NCBI GenBank assembly: GCA_963518955.1
Contig: CAUQKI010000001.1
Span: 288,258-352,257, forward strand
Source: JABCPE02 sp963518955
Lineage (GTDB): Bacteria > Bacteroidota > Bacteroidia > Flavobacteriales > Weeksellaceae
Direction of reading: 5' to 3'
DNA: 64,000 bases
A program made the position numbers and the translations under genes. Numbering within the stretch: position 1 is the first letter of the stretch; each line of letters opens with the position of its first letter. This document shows, piece by piece, positions 25,141-34,711 of this stretch. A model generated the notes under the pieces. The model did no database searches, was not told the DNA's origin, and saw only the letters and a program-made list of their open reading frames with translations.

Positions 25141-26979
25141 ATGAATCCTTATAGAAGAATTTTGGCATTTGCCAACCCTCATAAAAAATATATTTTCGGG
25201 AGTTTATTTTTTAATATTCTTTATTCCGTTTTCCAGATAGCATCTGCGGGTACTATACTTCCTGTTTTAGGGATGCTTTTTGGAACTATTAATAACAAAA
25301 AACCAGCCGTAGAGCCTGTATATAGCGGGAATATGTCAGATTATTTTTCCTACTTGAAGGACTATGCCTACTATCTGGTAGAGGTGAATGTGAGAGAGCA
25401 TGGAGCTTTGACAGTTTTGGCGTGGTTATGTGTCATCACAGCATTTGCGTTTTTTGCGAGAAATATTTTCCGTTACATAGGTTCTTTGATGCTTATTTAT
25501 TATCGTGTAGGTGTTGCCAAAGACCTTCGTACTTCTATGTATCAAAAGATTTTGACACTTCCTGTTTCATTTTTTACAGAGCAAAGAAAAGGAGATATGA
25601 TGTCTAGAATGTCTAATGATGTGGGAGATGTGGAAGGAAGTATTCTGGGCAGTTTAGTAGAGTTGGTCAATTCGCCTTTTATGCTGATAAGCACCTTGAT
25701 TACTTTATTTTATCTAAGTCCAGAGCTTACATTTTTCACCTTATTGGTTTTGCCAGTGATGGGAACTCTGATAGCGCTGATAGGAAAAAGCCTAAAAAAA
25801 CAAGCCCACGAAGCCCAAACCGAAATGGGAAATATTTTTTCTATCGTGGATGAAACCCTGAAATCTGCAAAGGTTATTAAAATTTTTAATGCAGATAAAT
25901 TGCTAAATAATCGTTTCACGGCTTCTATCAATAAGTGGCTGAATGCCGCAGTAGGCGTAGGTAAAAAAAGAGAACTTGCTTCTCCGATGAGTGAGTTTTT
26001 GGGTTCTATTACCTTCTTGATAATAACATGGTATGGAGGGAAACAAATCATTGAAAACCAAAGTCTTTCGCCTGAGGAGTTTTTGGTATTTTTAGCAATG
26101 TTTTTCCAAATCCTGCCTCCCGCTAAAAGTTTAGCCAATTCCATTTCTACCATACAAAAAGGAGGGCCGGCGCTGGAGCGTGTGATAGATATTCTGGATG
26201 CAGATATCAAGATAGATGAAAAAGAAAATCCTATTCCTATCCAGACATTAGAAAACAGCATAGAGTTTAAGAATGTAGGATTTTATTATAATGAAGATAG
26301 AACCATACTGAAAAACTTTAATTTAACCATTCCAAAAGGTAAAACAGTTGCTTTGGTGGGACAAAGTGGAAGTGGAAAAACTACGATTGCCAATCTTTTA
26401 GCCAGATTTTATGATGCCACAGAGGGACAAATCCTAATAGATGGGAATAATATAAAAGACCTAAAAGTAAGGGATTATAGAAAAATGATAGGAATGGTTA
26501 CTCAGGAGTCTGTATTGTTCAATGACAGCGTTTATAACAATATTCTCATGGGTAAACCAGATGCGGATAGAGAAGAAGTAGAAGTAGCCGCAAAAATCGC
26601 CAACGCCCATGATTTCATTCTCAATCTTTCGGATGGGTATAATACCAATATAGGCGATGATGGGAATAAACTCTCTGGCGGACAAAAGCAAAGAGTTTCC
26701 ATCGCCCGCGCCGTGCTGAAAAATCCTCCGATTATGATTCTGGATGAGGCAACTTCGGCGCTGGATACCGAGAGCGAGAGATTCGTGCAGGAAGCATTAG
26801 AAAAAATGATGGAGAACAGAACCTCACTGGTTATCGCCCACCGTCTTTCTACAATCCAAAAAGCAGACTGGATAGTAGTGATGGAACGAGGAATGATACT
26901 AGAACAGGGAACTCACAAAGAGCTTATAGACAAAAACGGAGCTTATAAAAAGCTCGTGGAATTACAAGATTTTGAATAA
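25141..26979 (+). CDS. ABC exporter, MsbA-like (fused permease and ATPase)
   Basis: A 612-residue half-transporter. The N-terminal transmembrane domain (about 15-340) has six segments, with the usual GDMMSRMSNDVGDVEGSI coupling region. The nucleotide-binding domain has Walker A ALVGQSGSGKTT, the Q-loop region MIGMVTQESVLFND, signature LSGGQKQRVSIARA and Walker B IMILDEATSALD, then the H-loop VIAHRLSTI. Such proteins of Bacteroidota are annotated as lipid A/antibiotic exporters; the substrate here is inferred only. dsbD follows 28 bases later and may be co-transcribed. Confidence 0.9.
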   Translation: MNPYRRILAFANPHKKYIFGSLFFNILYSVFQIASAGTILPVLGMLFGTINNKKPAVEPVYSGNMSDYFSYLKDYAYYLVEVNVREHGALTVLAWLCVITAFAFFARNIFRYIGSLMLIYYRVGVAKDLRTSMYQKILTLPVSFFTEQRKGDMMSRMSNDVGDVEGSILGSLVELVNSPFMLISTLITLFYLSPELTFFTLLVLPVMGTLIALIGKSLKKQAHEAQTEMGNIFSIVDETLKSAKVIKIFNADKLLNNRFTASINKWLNAAVGVGKKRELASPMSEFLGSITFLIITWYGGKQIIENQSLSPEEFLVFLAMFFQILPPAKSLANSISTIQKGGPALERVIDILDADIKIDEKENPIPIQTLENSIEFKNVGFYYNEDRTILKNFNLTIPKGKTVALVGQSGSGKTTIANLLARFYDATEGQILIDGNNIKDLKVRDYRKMIGMVTQESVLFNDSVYNNILMGKPDADREEVEVAAKIANAHDFILNLSDGYNTNIGDDGNKLSGGQKQRVSIARAVLKNPPIMILDEATSALDTESERFVQEALEKMMENRTSLVIAHRLSTIQKADWIVVMERGMILEQGTHKELIDKNGAYKKLVELQDFE

Positions 26980-27007
26980 AAAATATTAACAGAAGAAATA
27001 ATACAAA

Positions 27008-29077
27008 ATGCAAAGTATAAAAAAGCTTTTACTTGTTCTTTTTAGTGTTATCATTACGGGAGTTTATGCTCAGATAAAAGACCCAGTAAAATTTAAATTA
27101 GAAGTCAATAAATTAGGCGAAAATGAATACGAAGCCATCCTCATAGGAAAACTAGAAAATGGATGGCATATTTATTCTAAAGATATTCCTGAGGATAGCG
27201 GTATTCCCACAGAGATGAAACTTTTAGGGAAAAATATAGAACCCATAGGAAAGGTAACTGAGGTAGGAAAAAAAATAGATGAGTTTTCGGAGGCGTTTGG
27301 TGCTAGAATAGTCTATTATTCTAATACAGTGTCTTTTAAACAAAAATTTAAACTAAAAGATGCTAAAAAATCTACCAATGTTTCGGCAGAAATTACTTAT
27401 CAAACCTGTGATGACAGAGTTTGTCTTGCTCCCAATACCATTGAGCTTCAGCATCAAATAAAGATAGAGGGAAGTGACATAAAGGACGAAGAAATTTTAG
27501 ATAAGAAAGAAAATTCCGAAACTCCGAAAGATGCATCCACAGATGAAACACAGGTTTCGCAGACATTGTCTGAAAACCAAAAATTAGATACTAAAAACCT
27601 AAAAATACAAGGGCTTGATTATAAAAACCCTCTTGTTCAGTGTGGTACAGAGCAGACTGCGAATACAGATGAGAGCTATTGGACTTATTTATTTTTAGGT
27701 TTTGTAGGAGGGATTATTGCTTTGCTTACGCCATGCGTTTTCCCTATGGTGCCTTTGACGGTTTCTTTCTTTACCAAAGGAGCAAAAGACAAAGCGAAGG
27801 GCAGAAGAGATGCCGTTCTCTATGGTTTCTTCATTCTGTTGATTTTTACTTTGCTTAGTTTGCCATTTCACTTGATAAGCGGCGTTGCAGGAAATATTTT
27901 TAATGAAATATCTACCAGTGTATGGCTTAACTTGGCATTTTTTATCGTGTTTGTTTTCTTTGCAGGGAGCTTTTTCGGATACTATGATATAGCTTTACCA
28001 AGTTCCATTGCCAATAAATCTTCAAAGGCAGAAGAGGCAGGAGGAATTGTAGGAATATTCTTCATGGCGCTTACCCTAGTGATTGTTTCATTCTCATGTA
28101 CAGGGCCTATTCTGGGATCATTGCTGGGGAGTGCAGTTACAGGTTCTTCTAATGTGCCTATGCTGCTTACTTTTGCTTTGGCAGGTTTTGGTTTTGCTTG
28201 GGCGATTGTTTTCGGATTGTTGGCGCTGTTTCCACAGGCATTACAGTCTTTGCCGAAGTCAGGAGGCTGGATGAATACGCTGAAAGTAGTGCTGGGCTTC
28301 ATAGAACTGGGATTGGCGCTGAAATTCCTTTCCAAAGCCGATTTGGTAGCGAAAACAGCATTCTTAAAACGAGAGCTGTTCATTGCCATTTGGGTGGTTC
28401 TTACCATTGGTTTGGTATTGTATTTATTTGGATTGATAAGATTTCCACATGATGATAAAAAACCAAAAATTTCACTTGTGAGAAAATTATTTGGAGCGGC
28501 TGGAATAGGCTTTTTGGTGTATTTAGTTCAAGGATTGATACCGAGCGACAGACCGAAACTTTCTATGCTGAGCGGAATTTTGCCGCCGCTCAATGTGAGC
28601 TATTTTCATAATGAAAAAGATGGGATTTTGGGAATACACCCTATTCATGATTATTTCGAAGCGGTAGAATTAGCAAAAAAAGAAAATAAACCTATACTGA
28701 TAGACTTCACTGGGCACGGCTGCGAAAACTGCCGAAAAATGGAGGAATTCGTTTGGTCACAGCCAGATATTTTACCGATTCTTCAGAACGAGGTGGTTTT
28801 GGCTTCTCTTTATATAGATGATAAAGATGAACTTCCACAAGACCAGCAGATGAAAATAGACATGGGAAATGGACAGATGAAGAAGATAAAAACAATCGGC
28901 GACAGATGGAGTATGTTTCAGCAGATAAATTTTGAGAACAATTCCCAGCCGCACTATGTTCTGGTAACTCCTGATAATAAAGTGATTAACACGCCTGTAT
29001 CTGGATACATGGACAAAGAAGATTTCAAGAAATTCTTAGAATGCGGACTGAAACATTACAAAAATCATAAAAAATAA
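27008..29077 (+). CDS. dsbD: Thiol:disulfide interchange protein DsbD
   Basis: A 689-residue membrane reductase carrying electrons from cytosolic thioredoxin to the periplasm. Signal peptide to about 21; N-terminal periplasmic domain with TCDDRVC (Cys134 and Cys139), an acidic linker, then eight membrane segments containing LLTPCVFPMVPLTVSFF and VIVSFSCTGPILGSLLGSAV (the paired membrane Cys). The C-terminal thioredoxin domain has the active site GHGCENCRKM with Cys572 and Cys575. All three Cys pairs are present. In Flavobacteriia it supports cytochrome c maturation and periplasmic disulfide repair. Confidence 0.92.
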   Translation: MQSIKKLLLVLFSVIITGVYAQIKDPVKFKLEVNKLGENEYEAILIGKLENGWHIYSKDIPEDSGIPTEMKLLGKNIEPIGKVTEVGKKIDEFSEAFGARIVYYSNTVSFKQKFKLKDAKKSTNVSAEITYQTCDDRVCLAPNTIELQHQIKIEGSDIKDEEILDKKENSETPKDASTDETQVSQTLSENQKLDTKNLKIQGLDYKNPLVQCGTEQTANTDESYWTYLFLGFVGGIIALLTPCVFPMVPLTVSFFTKGAKDKAKGRRDAVLYGFFILLIFTLLSLPFHLISGVAGNIFNEISTSVWLNLAFFIVFVFFAGSFFGYYDIALPSSIANKSSKAEEAGGIVGIFFMALTLVIVSFSCTGPILGSLLGSAVTGSSNVPMLLTFALAGFGFAWAIVFGLLALFPQALQSLPKSGGWMNTLKVVLGFIELGLALKFLSKADLVAKTAFLKRELFIAIWVVLTIGLVLYLFGLIRFPHDDKKPKISLVRKLFGAAGIGFLVYLVQGLIPSDRPKLSMLSGILPPLNVSYFHNEKDGILGIHPIHDYFEAVELAKKENKPILIDFTGHGCENCRKMEEFVWSQPDILPILQNEVVLASLYIDDKDELPQDQQMKIDMGNGQMKKIKTIGDRWSMFQQINFENNSQPHYVLVTPDNKVINTPVSGYMDKEDFKKFLECGLKHYKNHKK

Positions 29078-29110
29078 TTTGTCTCAAACCTTGCTAAAAT
29101 AATATTTTTG
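29078..29110 (+). promoter_or_regulatory. Putative promoter of rpiB
   Basis: TTTG at 29078-29081, a 21-base spacer and TATTTTTG at 29103-29110, 17 bases before the ATG. The -33 element overlaps the 3' spacer just after the dsbD stop. Confidence 0.6.
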
Positions 29111-29127
29111 CAAAAAGAAAAATAGAT

Positions 29128-29556
29128 ATGATAAACATAGCAATAGCATCTGACCACGCAGGTCATGAAATGAAAGATTTTCTAAAAAGAAAACTAAAAG
29201 CAGATTATAATATGGTGGATTTTGGGACATTTTTTAAAGAAAGTGTAGATTATCCAGATTTTGCTCATCCTGCCGCTACTTCTATCGAAAAGGGGGACTG
29301 TGTTTTAGGAATTTTGATATGTGGAACAGGAAATGGTATGCAGCTGGCAGCCAATAAACATGAAGGTATCCGAGCTGGACTGGCTTGGAACCCAGAAGTT
29401 GCAGCTTTGACAAGACAGCACAATGATGCTAATATGATAGCAATTCCAGCAAGATTCGTGAGCAATGAAGAGGCTTTGGAAATTGCAAAAGCATTCCTTA
29501 CCACAGAATTTGAAGGAGGTAGACACCAGCTGAGAGTGGATAAAATAAAACCATAG
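29128..29556 (+). CDS. rpiB: Ribose-5-phosphate isomerase B
   Basis: A 142-residue RpiB/LacAB-family isomerase interconverting ribose 5-phosphate and ribulose 5-phosphate in the pentose phosphate pathway. Motifs are IAIASDHAGHEMKDFLK at the N-terminus, ILICGTGNGMQLAANKHEGI with the catalytic Cys, and AALTRQHNDANMIAIPARFV with the His and phosphate-binding residues. NGM in place of the more usual IGM is common in the phylum. It is full length and has its own promoter and terminator. Confidence 0.93.
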   Translation: MINIAIASDHAGHEMKDFLKRKLKADYNMVDFGTFFKESVDYPDFAHPAATSIEKGDCVLGILICGTGNGMQLAANKHEGIRAGLAWNPEVAALTRQHNDANMIAIPARFVSNEEALEIAKAFLTTEFEGGRHQLRVDKIKP

Positions 29557-29588
29557 GAAAATAACGATTTTTGTTTTTTGTAATTCAA

Positions 29589-29622
29589 CCCCCTTCTTAT
29601 AAAAAGATGAAGGGGGATTTTT
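29589..29622 (+). terminator. Rho-independent terminator of rpiB
   Basis: An 8-bp G/C-rich stem, CCCCCTTC at 29589-29596 and GAAGGGGG at 29609-29616, is followed by ATTTTT. Confidence 0.85.
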
Positions 29623-29653
29623 GGTGAAAAAAGCATAAATAATGTTATATTTG
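29620..29653 (+). promoter_or_regulatory. Putative promoter of rnr
   Basis: TTTG at 29620-29623 and TATATTTG at 29646-29653 are 22 bases apart; the -7 element is 28 bases before the ATG at 29682. Confidence 0.5.
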
Positions 29654-29681
29654 AAGAACAAAATTTTTAAGAAAAACATTT

Positions 29682-31829
29682 ATGAAGAAGAAAAATAAAT
29701 CACAAAAACAACAATACAAATTGGAGAGTATTGGAAGACTCATTCTCCGATTTATGAATAAGAAAAATTCAAAAATATACAATTACAAACAGATAGCAGA
29801 CGGCATAGACTACAAAAACCCGCGCCAGAGAGAGCTGGTCATCCAGACTCTGCACAAACTCAGAGCCCAAGATAAAATAAAAGAAGTAGAAAAAGGCAAA
29901 TATATGGTGAACCTGCAGATAAAAGAAACGCTGACAGGGACGATAGATTTTGCGCTGAATGGAAATGCCTATGTAAGCGTGGAGGGACTGGATGAAGATA
30001 TCTTCATCCATCAGAAAAATGTAAAAGATGCTTTGCAGGGCGATAAGGTCTTGATCATCACTTACAATTTCAAGGGGCAAAAGCTGGAAGGCTCTGTGTT
30101 AGAGGTTTTGGAGAGAGCCAAAGACTCTTTTGTGGGGACATTTGAGTATGTGAAATATAAGGATTTCGGGTTTGTGATTTGTGATAAAAAGGTCATCAAT
30201 ACCGATATTTTCATTCCTAAATCTAAAATCAATGGAGCCAAAGACGGCGATAAAGTAGTCGTAAAGATGCTCCAATGGGACATTAACTCCAAAAACCCAG
30301 AAGGGGAAATCATCAAAGTATTAGGAAAACCAGGCGAACACGAAACGGAAATACATTCTATCCTCGCCGAGTATGAGCTGCCTTACCATTTCCCTGAGGA
30401 AGTAGAGGATTTTGCGAATAAAATCAGCCGAGAGATTACTCCCGAAGAACTGAAAAAAAGGAGAGATATGCGGGAGGTGCTTACTTTTACCATAGACCCG
30501 AAAGATGCCAAGGATTTTGATGATGCACTTTCGCTGAAAAAATTAGACAGCGGAAACTGGGAAATAGGCGTACACATCGCCGATGTATCCCACTATGTGC
30601 AGCCTGGAACGCTCCTAGATGAGGAAGCATACAGCCGTGCGACTTCCGTTTATCTCGTGGATAGGGTAGTTCCCATGCTTCCAGAGATTCTCAGTAACGA
30701 CCTATGTTCGCTAAAGCCAAATGTAGATAGATACGCTTTTTCGGCGGTTTTTGAGATGAATGACAGGGCAGAGATAGTGAAGCAGTGGTTTGGGCGTACA
30801 GTCATCCACTCTGATAGAAGATTCTCTTACGAAGAAGCCCAAGAGCGTATAGAAACAGGAAAAGGAGATTTGGCTGAGGAAATACTGGCATTAGACCACT
30901 TGGCGAAGATTCTCAGAAAAGATAGATTAAAGAAAGGGGCTATCGCCTTTGACCGCAGTGAGGTGAGATTTAACCTTGATGAAAATAATAATCCTATCGG
31001 GGTTTATTTTAAAATCAGTAAAGATTCTAACCACCTGATAGAGGAGTTTATGCTGCTGGCAAACAGAAAAGTTTCCGAGTATGTTTCTATTTCCAGAAAG
31101 GGCGAACCGACGCATAATACCTTTATTTATCGTATCCACGATGACCCAGACCCAGTCAAACTAGAAGCACTGAGGGATTTCGTGCAGACACTCGGCTACA
31201 AAATGAATATTTCCAATTCCCAAAAAATAGCCGAAAGTATGAACAAGCTCCTAAAAGATGTGGCAGGAAAAGGCGAGGAAAACATGGTGGAAACTTTGGC
31301 GATGAGAAGTATGAGCAAGGCGGTCTATTCTACCGAGAATATAGGACACTACGGACTAGCATTTCCATATTATTCGCATTTTACTTCGCCTATTCGTCGT
31401 TATCCAGACCTTATGGCGCATAGACTGCTCCAGCATTATTTAGATGGTGGAAAATCGCCAAACAGAGAGGAATACGAAGAATACTGCAAACACTGCAGCG
31501 ATAGGGAAAGACTGGCTGCCAATGCAGAGCGGGACTCTATAAAATACATGCAGGTGAAGTTCATGGAGGACAAAGTAGGTCAGGATTTCACGGGGGTAAT
31601 CTCGGGTGTGGCAGACTATGGCTTCTGGGTAGAAATTCCTGAAAACGGCGCCGAAGGTATGATAAAACTGAGAGACCTGATGGATGATTCCTACTTCCAT
31701 GATCCGAAGGCGCATTCTATTGTCGGCACCAAGTCAGGCAAGACCTACCGCCTCGGTGATGAGATAAAAATACAAGTAGTAAAAGCCAACCTCATCCAAA
31801 AACAATTGGATTTTAAAATAGTAGAGTAA
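29682..31829 (+). CDS. rnr: Ribonuclease R
   Basis: A 715-residue 3'-5' exoribonuclease that degrades structured RNA and takes part in rRNA and mRNA quality control. Order of domains: basic N-terminus, winged helix (YKQIADGIDYKNPRQRELVI), a cold-shock domain (GTIDFALNGNAYVSVEG), the RNB catalytic domain from TFTIDPKDAKDFDDALSL (metal-binding Asp residues), the YSHFTSPIRRYPDLMAH block, and a C-terminal S1 domain (FTGVISGVADYGFWVEIP). All parts are present. It differs from RNase II by its extra N-terminal helix-turn-helix domain. Confidence 0.95.
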   Translation: MKKKNKSQKQQYKLESIGRLILRFMNKKNSKIYNYKQIADGIDYKNPRQRELVIQTLHKLRAQDKIKEVEKGKYMVNLQIKETLTGTIDFALNGNAYVSVEGLDEDIFIHQKNVKDALQGDKVLIITYNFKGQKLEGSVLEVLERAKDSFVGTFEYVKYKDFGFVICDKKVINTDIFIPKSKINGAKDGDKVVVKMLQWDINSKNPEGEIIKVLGKPGEHETEIHSILAEYELPYHFPEEVEDFANKISREITPEELKKRRDMREVLTFTIDPKDAKDFDDALSLKKLDSGNWEIGVHIADVSHYVQPGTLLDEEAYSRATSVYLVDRVVPMLPEILSNDLCSLKPNVDRYAFSAVFEMNDRAEIVKQWFGRTVIHSDRRFSYEEAQERIETGKGDLAEEILALDHLAKILRKDRLKKGAIAFDRSEVRFNLDENNNPIGVYFKISKDSNHLIEEFMLLANRKVSEYVSISRKGEPTHNTFIYRIHDDPDPVKLEALRDFVQTLGYKMNISNSQKIAESMNKLLKDVAGKGEENMVETLAMRSMSKAVYSTENIGHYGLAFPYYSHFTSPIRRYPDLMAHRLLQHYLDGGKSPNREEYEEYCKHCSDRERLAANAERDSIKYMQVKFMEDKVGQDFTGVISGVADYGFWVEIPENGAEGMIKLRDLMDDSYFHDPKAHSIVGTKSGKTYRLGDEIKIQVVKANLIQKQLDFKIVE

Positions 31830-31893
31830 TAAGACAGGTTTTTTTAATATATAATAATAAAAAAACAAAAATATCTTAGTAAAATAAATTCCG

Positions 31894-31901
31894 TATTTTT
31901 G
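31894..31901 (+). promoter_or_regulatory. Putative -7 promoter element of the LysE-family gene
   Basis: TATTTTTG fits TAnnTTTG, 26 bases before the ATG at 31928. Confidence 0.5.
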
Positions 31902-31927
31902 GAGTTTCAATTAAGAATTCGCATCCT

Positions 31928-32605
31928 ATGATAGAGCTTATTTTTTCAGCTGTTGGTTTGGGTTTTATGCTTAGTTTGGTATTCATTGGTCCTGTTTTCT
32001 TCCTTTTGGTGGAGACCAGCCTTTCGCGAGGGCCTCGGCATGCATTGGCGCTGGATTTGGGCGTGGTTTTTGCGGATATAGTGTGCATTTTGGCGGCGTA
32101 TTTCAGCAGTCAGGACATTATCCACATTATAGACCAGTACCCGAGTTTTTATAGGATTTCCGCGCTTATTATCTTTGTTTATGGGATTTATATGATAGTT
32201 TCCAAAACCAGAATGCACATCGCAGGCGAGGAAAGACTCATCAACCAAAACTATCTGAAAACTTTTCTCAATGGTTTCCTGCTGAATATTCTAAACATCG
32301 GTGTGGTGCTTTTCTGGCTGGTAACCGTCATTTTCATTAGAAAAAACTATCCTGACACAGGCAGGTTTTTGCTTTACATCGGTTTGGTTATCGGGACATA
32401 TCTTTTGATAGACTTGGCAAAAATCTACTTGGCGAAACAATTTCACAATAAACTCAATCAGCAGGTAGCCAATAAAATCCGAAAAGGTGTAGGCTTTATT
32501 CTGTTGATTCTGAGCGTGTTTATTTTCCTTCAAAGTTTTAAATCCTTTAACCAGCTGGACAAAAGATTAGAAGAAAAAGGCATCAAACGAGAAGAAATAA
32601 AGTAA
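31928..32605 (+). CDS. LysE family translocator
   Basis: A 225-residue membrane protein with six predicted segments. The N-terminus has the LysE/RhtB pattern: AVGLGFMLSLVFIGPVFFLL followed by ETSLSRGPRHALALDLGVVF, the region conserved in amino acid exporters. The C-terminal tail is short and charged. The substrate, probably an amino acid or a related small molecule, cannot be told. It starts a + strand run with ldcA (25-base gap), yraN and tsaB. Confidence 0.85.
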   Translation: MIELIFSAVGLGFMLSLVFIGPVFFLLVETSLSRGPRHALALDLGVVFADIVCILAAYFSSQDIIHIIDQYPSFYRISALIIFVYGIYMIVSKTRMHIAGEERLINQNYLKTFLNGFLLNILNIGVVLFWLVTVIFIRKNYPDTGRFLLYIGLVIGTYLLIDLAKIYLAKQFHNKLNQQVANKIRKGVGFILLILSVFIFLQSFKSFNQLDKRLEEKGIKREEIK

Positions 32606-32629
32606 AAAGATACTCAATAACAGATACTT

Positions 32630-33562
32630 ATGGCGGTCATATTCCCAAAAACCCTTAAAAAAGGCGATAAAATAGCAGTCGTTTCTCCTGCTGGTTCGGT
32701 GGAAGAAGGGCAGATTTTATCCACGCTGGAGCTTATAAAATCCAAAGGCTATGAGCCTGTTCTCAGTCCTCATTGCTTGGGCAGATTTTCCTTTGGGTAC
32801 AGCTATTCTGGAACGGAAAAACAGCGAATTTCTGACCTGAACTGGGCATTGAATAGTGATGAGGTTTCTGCCATCTGGGCTACGCGCGGCGGCTATGGCT
32901 GCCAGCATCTTTTGGGACATCTAAAACTAAATCATTTCAAAGAAAATCCAAAATGGTACATCGGCTATTCGGATAATACCGTTATCCAAAGTTTTCTCTT
33001 GAAAAAGGGCTTTGCGAGTATTCACGGACAGACGCTGAAGACCTCATCTTTTGGAGTTTCAGCGGAAAGTTACGAAGAGATTTTCAATATTTTCAGCGGG
33101 GAAAAGCCTAAATATCAGGTCACTCCACATCCGCAGAATAATCACGGAAGCGCAGAGGGAGTTTTGGTCGGTGGAAATCTGGCGCTGATCTATGCGCTTT
33201 TGGGAAGCTCGTATTCGGTAGATTTCAGGGACAAAATTTTGTTTATAGAAGACATCGGCGAGAATTTTTATTCGCTGGACAGAATGCTCATTTCCCTTGA
33301 TTTGGCGGGTGTTTTTAGGAAAATAAAGGGCATCATCATCGGAGGGATGATTAACATGGGAAATGAGGCAAAAAACCCTGATTATGAGTATAGTTATGAT
33401 GCTATGGCTTATGAAATCATCGCTGAAAGGCTCAAGAAATATTCTTTCCCAAAGCTGTTCGCTTTTCCTAATGGGCATATTTTTGATAATGTACCGCTGA
33501 TTTTAGGGTCTGAAATAAAACTAAACATTTCCGAAACGGAAGCAAAAGTAGAATTCTTATAA
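32630..33562 (+). CDS. LD-carboxypeptidase (peptidase family S66)
   Basis: A 310-residue enzyme of the LdcA family. It removes the terminal D-Ala from tetrapeptide muropeptides during murein recycling. The N-terminal KTLKKGDKIAVVSPAGSVE and the ATRGGYGCQHLL block are typical; the nucleophile Ser is in WYIGYSDNTVIQ; the later Glu/His pair of the Ser-Glu-His triad is in IEDIGENFYSLDRML and FPNGHIFDN. No signal peptide is seen, so it is cytosolic. Its stop is 8 bases before yraN. Confidence 0.92.
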   Translation: MAVIFPKTLKKGDKIAVVSPAGSVEEGQILSTLELIKSKGYEPVLSPHCLGRFSFGYSYSGTEKQRISDLNWALNSDEVSAIWATRGGYGCQHLLGHLKLNHFKENPKWYIGYSDNTVIQSFLLKKGFASIHGQTLKTSSFGVSAESYEEIFNIFSGEKPKYQVTPHPQNNHGSAEGVLVGGNLALIYALLGSSYSVDFRDKILFIEDIGENFYSLDRMLISLDLAGVFRKIKGIIIGGMINMGNEAKNPDYEYSYDAMAYEIIAERLKKYSFPKLFAFPNGHIFDNVPLILGSEIKLNISETEAKVEFL

Positions 33563-33570
33563 TTCCATAA

Positions 33571-33939
33571 ATGGCTGAGCATAATGACTTTGGGAAGGAA
33601 TCCGAAAATCTGGCGGTAGAGTTTTTGGAAAAGAAAGGCTATAAAATTTTAGTAAAAAACTACCGCTATCTAAAAGCTGAAATAGACATCATTGCAGAGA
33701 CTGAAAATCAAATCGTTATAATAGAAGTAAAAGCTAGAAGCACAGATACTTTCCTGAGTCCAGAAGAGGCGGTGAATAAGAAGAAAATCAGGCTGCTCAT
33801 CTCTGCTGCGAGCCATTTTTTGGAAGAAAATGAAATAGACAAGGAAGCAAGGTTTGATATAATTGCCATTCTTCCGAATGAAGAAAATCAATTCCAAATC
33901 AAGCATATAGAAAACGCTTTTGAAATCATAGATATTTGA
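33571..33939 (+). CDS. yraN: YraN family (UPF0102) endonuclease-like protein
   Basis: A 122-residue protein with the UPF0102 core: FGKESENLAVEFLEKKGYKI, then NYRYLKAEIDIIAE and IVIIEVKARST. The E...D...E-x-K pattern is that of a PD-(D/E)XK nuclease fold related to Holliday-junction resolvases; activity has not been generally shown for the family. It is commonly found in Bacteroidota beside ldcA, as here. The gene is short and complete. Confidence 0.9.
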   Translation: MAEHNDFGKESENLAVEFLEKKGYKILVKNYRYLKAEIDIIAETENQIVIIEVKARSTDTFLSPEEAVNKKKIRLLISAASHFLEENEIDKEARFDIIAILPNEENQFQIKHIENAFEIIDI

Positions 33940-33966
33940 GGATTTTAAATAAAAAAATTAATTTTG
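33935..33966 (+). promoter_or_regulatory. Promoter of tsaB (-33 and -7), leaderless arrangement
   Basis: TTTG at 33935-33938, a 20-base spacer and TAATTTTG at 33959-33966. Only CTGA separates the -7 element from the tsaB ATG at 33971. The -33 element overlaps the end of yraN. Confidence 0.65.
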
Positions 33967-33970
33967 CTGA

Positions 33971-34636
33971 ATGAAAATTCTACACATAGAGACTTCGTCT
34001 AAAAACTGCTCTGTTGCCATTTCGTCTGATGAAAAACTGCTTTGTCTTTGTGAGAAAGTATCGCAGGATTATAAACAATCCGAAAACCTCCACACTTATA
34101 TAGAATGGGCTCTGGAAGGCGCTGAAATAAAATTGAAGGATTTGGATGCAGTTTCGTTAGGAAAAGGGCCTGGGTCTTATACAGGACTGCGGATAGGAGC
34201 GGCCTCGGCGAAGGGCTTTTGTTTTGGACTTGGTATTCCTTTGGTAACGGTAAATTCTCTGGAAACTATGGTAGAGCCTTTTTTGGGCGATTATGATTTG
34301 GTAATTCCGCTCATAGACGCCCGTAGAATGGAGGTCTATACGGCTGTTTTTGATGGGAAATCAGGGCAGATGCTGGTAGAGACAAACGCGAAGATTTTGG
34401 GCGAAGAATCTTTTCAGGAATATGAGGGCAAAAAAATACTTTTCGTAGGAGATGGCTCTCTGAAAGCACAGCAGATACTAAAACTTTCGCAGGCGGAATA
34501 TAATGAGAATATCTATCCATCAGCGAAATATTTGATAAAAAAAGCCGTAGAAAAATACAAGCAAAAAGACTTTGAAGATATTGTCTATTTTGAGCCATTT
34601 TACTTGAAAGATTTTCACGGAGTGAAGAAAAAGTAA
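33971..34636 (+). CDS. tsaB: tRNA threonylcarbamoyladenosine biosynthesis protein TsaB
   Basis: A 221-residue ASKHA-fold protein. It is the partner of TsaD and TsaE in making N6-threonylcarbamoyladenosine at A37 of ANN-reading tRNAs. The N-terminal ILHIETSSKNCSVAIS and the dimer-interface block GKGPGSYTGLRIGAASAKGF are characteristic, as is TVNSLETMVEP. The C-terminus is short and ends with basic residues (GVKKK). It appears to use a promoter with the -7 element 4 bases before its start. Confidence 0.93.
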   Translation: MKILHIETSSKNCSVAISSDEKLLCLCEKVSQDYKQSENLHTYIEWALEGAEIKLKDLDAVSLGKGPGSYTGLRIGAASAKGFCFGLGIPLVTVNSLETMVEPFLGDYDLVIPLIDARRMEVYTAVFDGKSGQMLVETNAKILGEESFQEYEGKKILFVGDGSLKAQQILKLSQAEYNENIYPSAKYLIKKAVEKYKQKDFEDIVYFEPFYLKDFHGVKKK

Positions 34637-34670
34637 ATTTCTTATAACATAAATTTTAATGTAAAATATA

Positions 34671-34710
34671 AAAAAACCAGCTTCAGATATTTCTCTGATG
34701 CTGGTTTTAT
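34671..34710. terminator. Bidirectional rho-independent terminator
   Basis: AAAACCAGCTTCAGA (34673-34687) pairs with TCTGATGCTGGTTTT (34694-34708) with one mismatch; the loop is 6 bases. A-run before and T-run after. It lies between convergent tsaB (+) and sprE (-). Confidence 0.85.
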
Positions 34711-34711
34711 A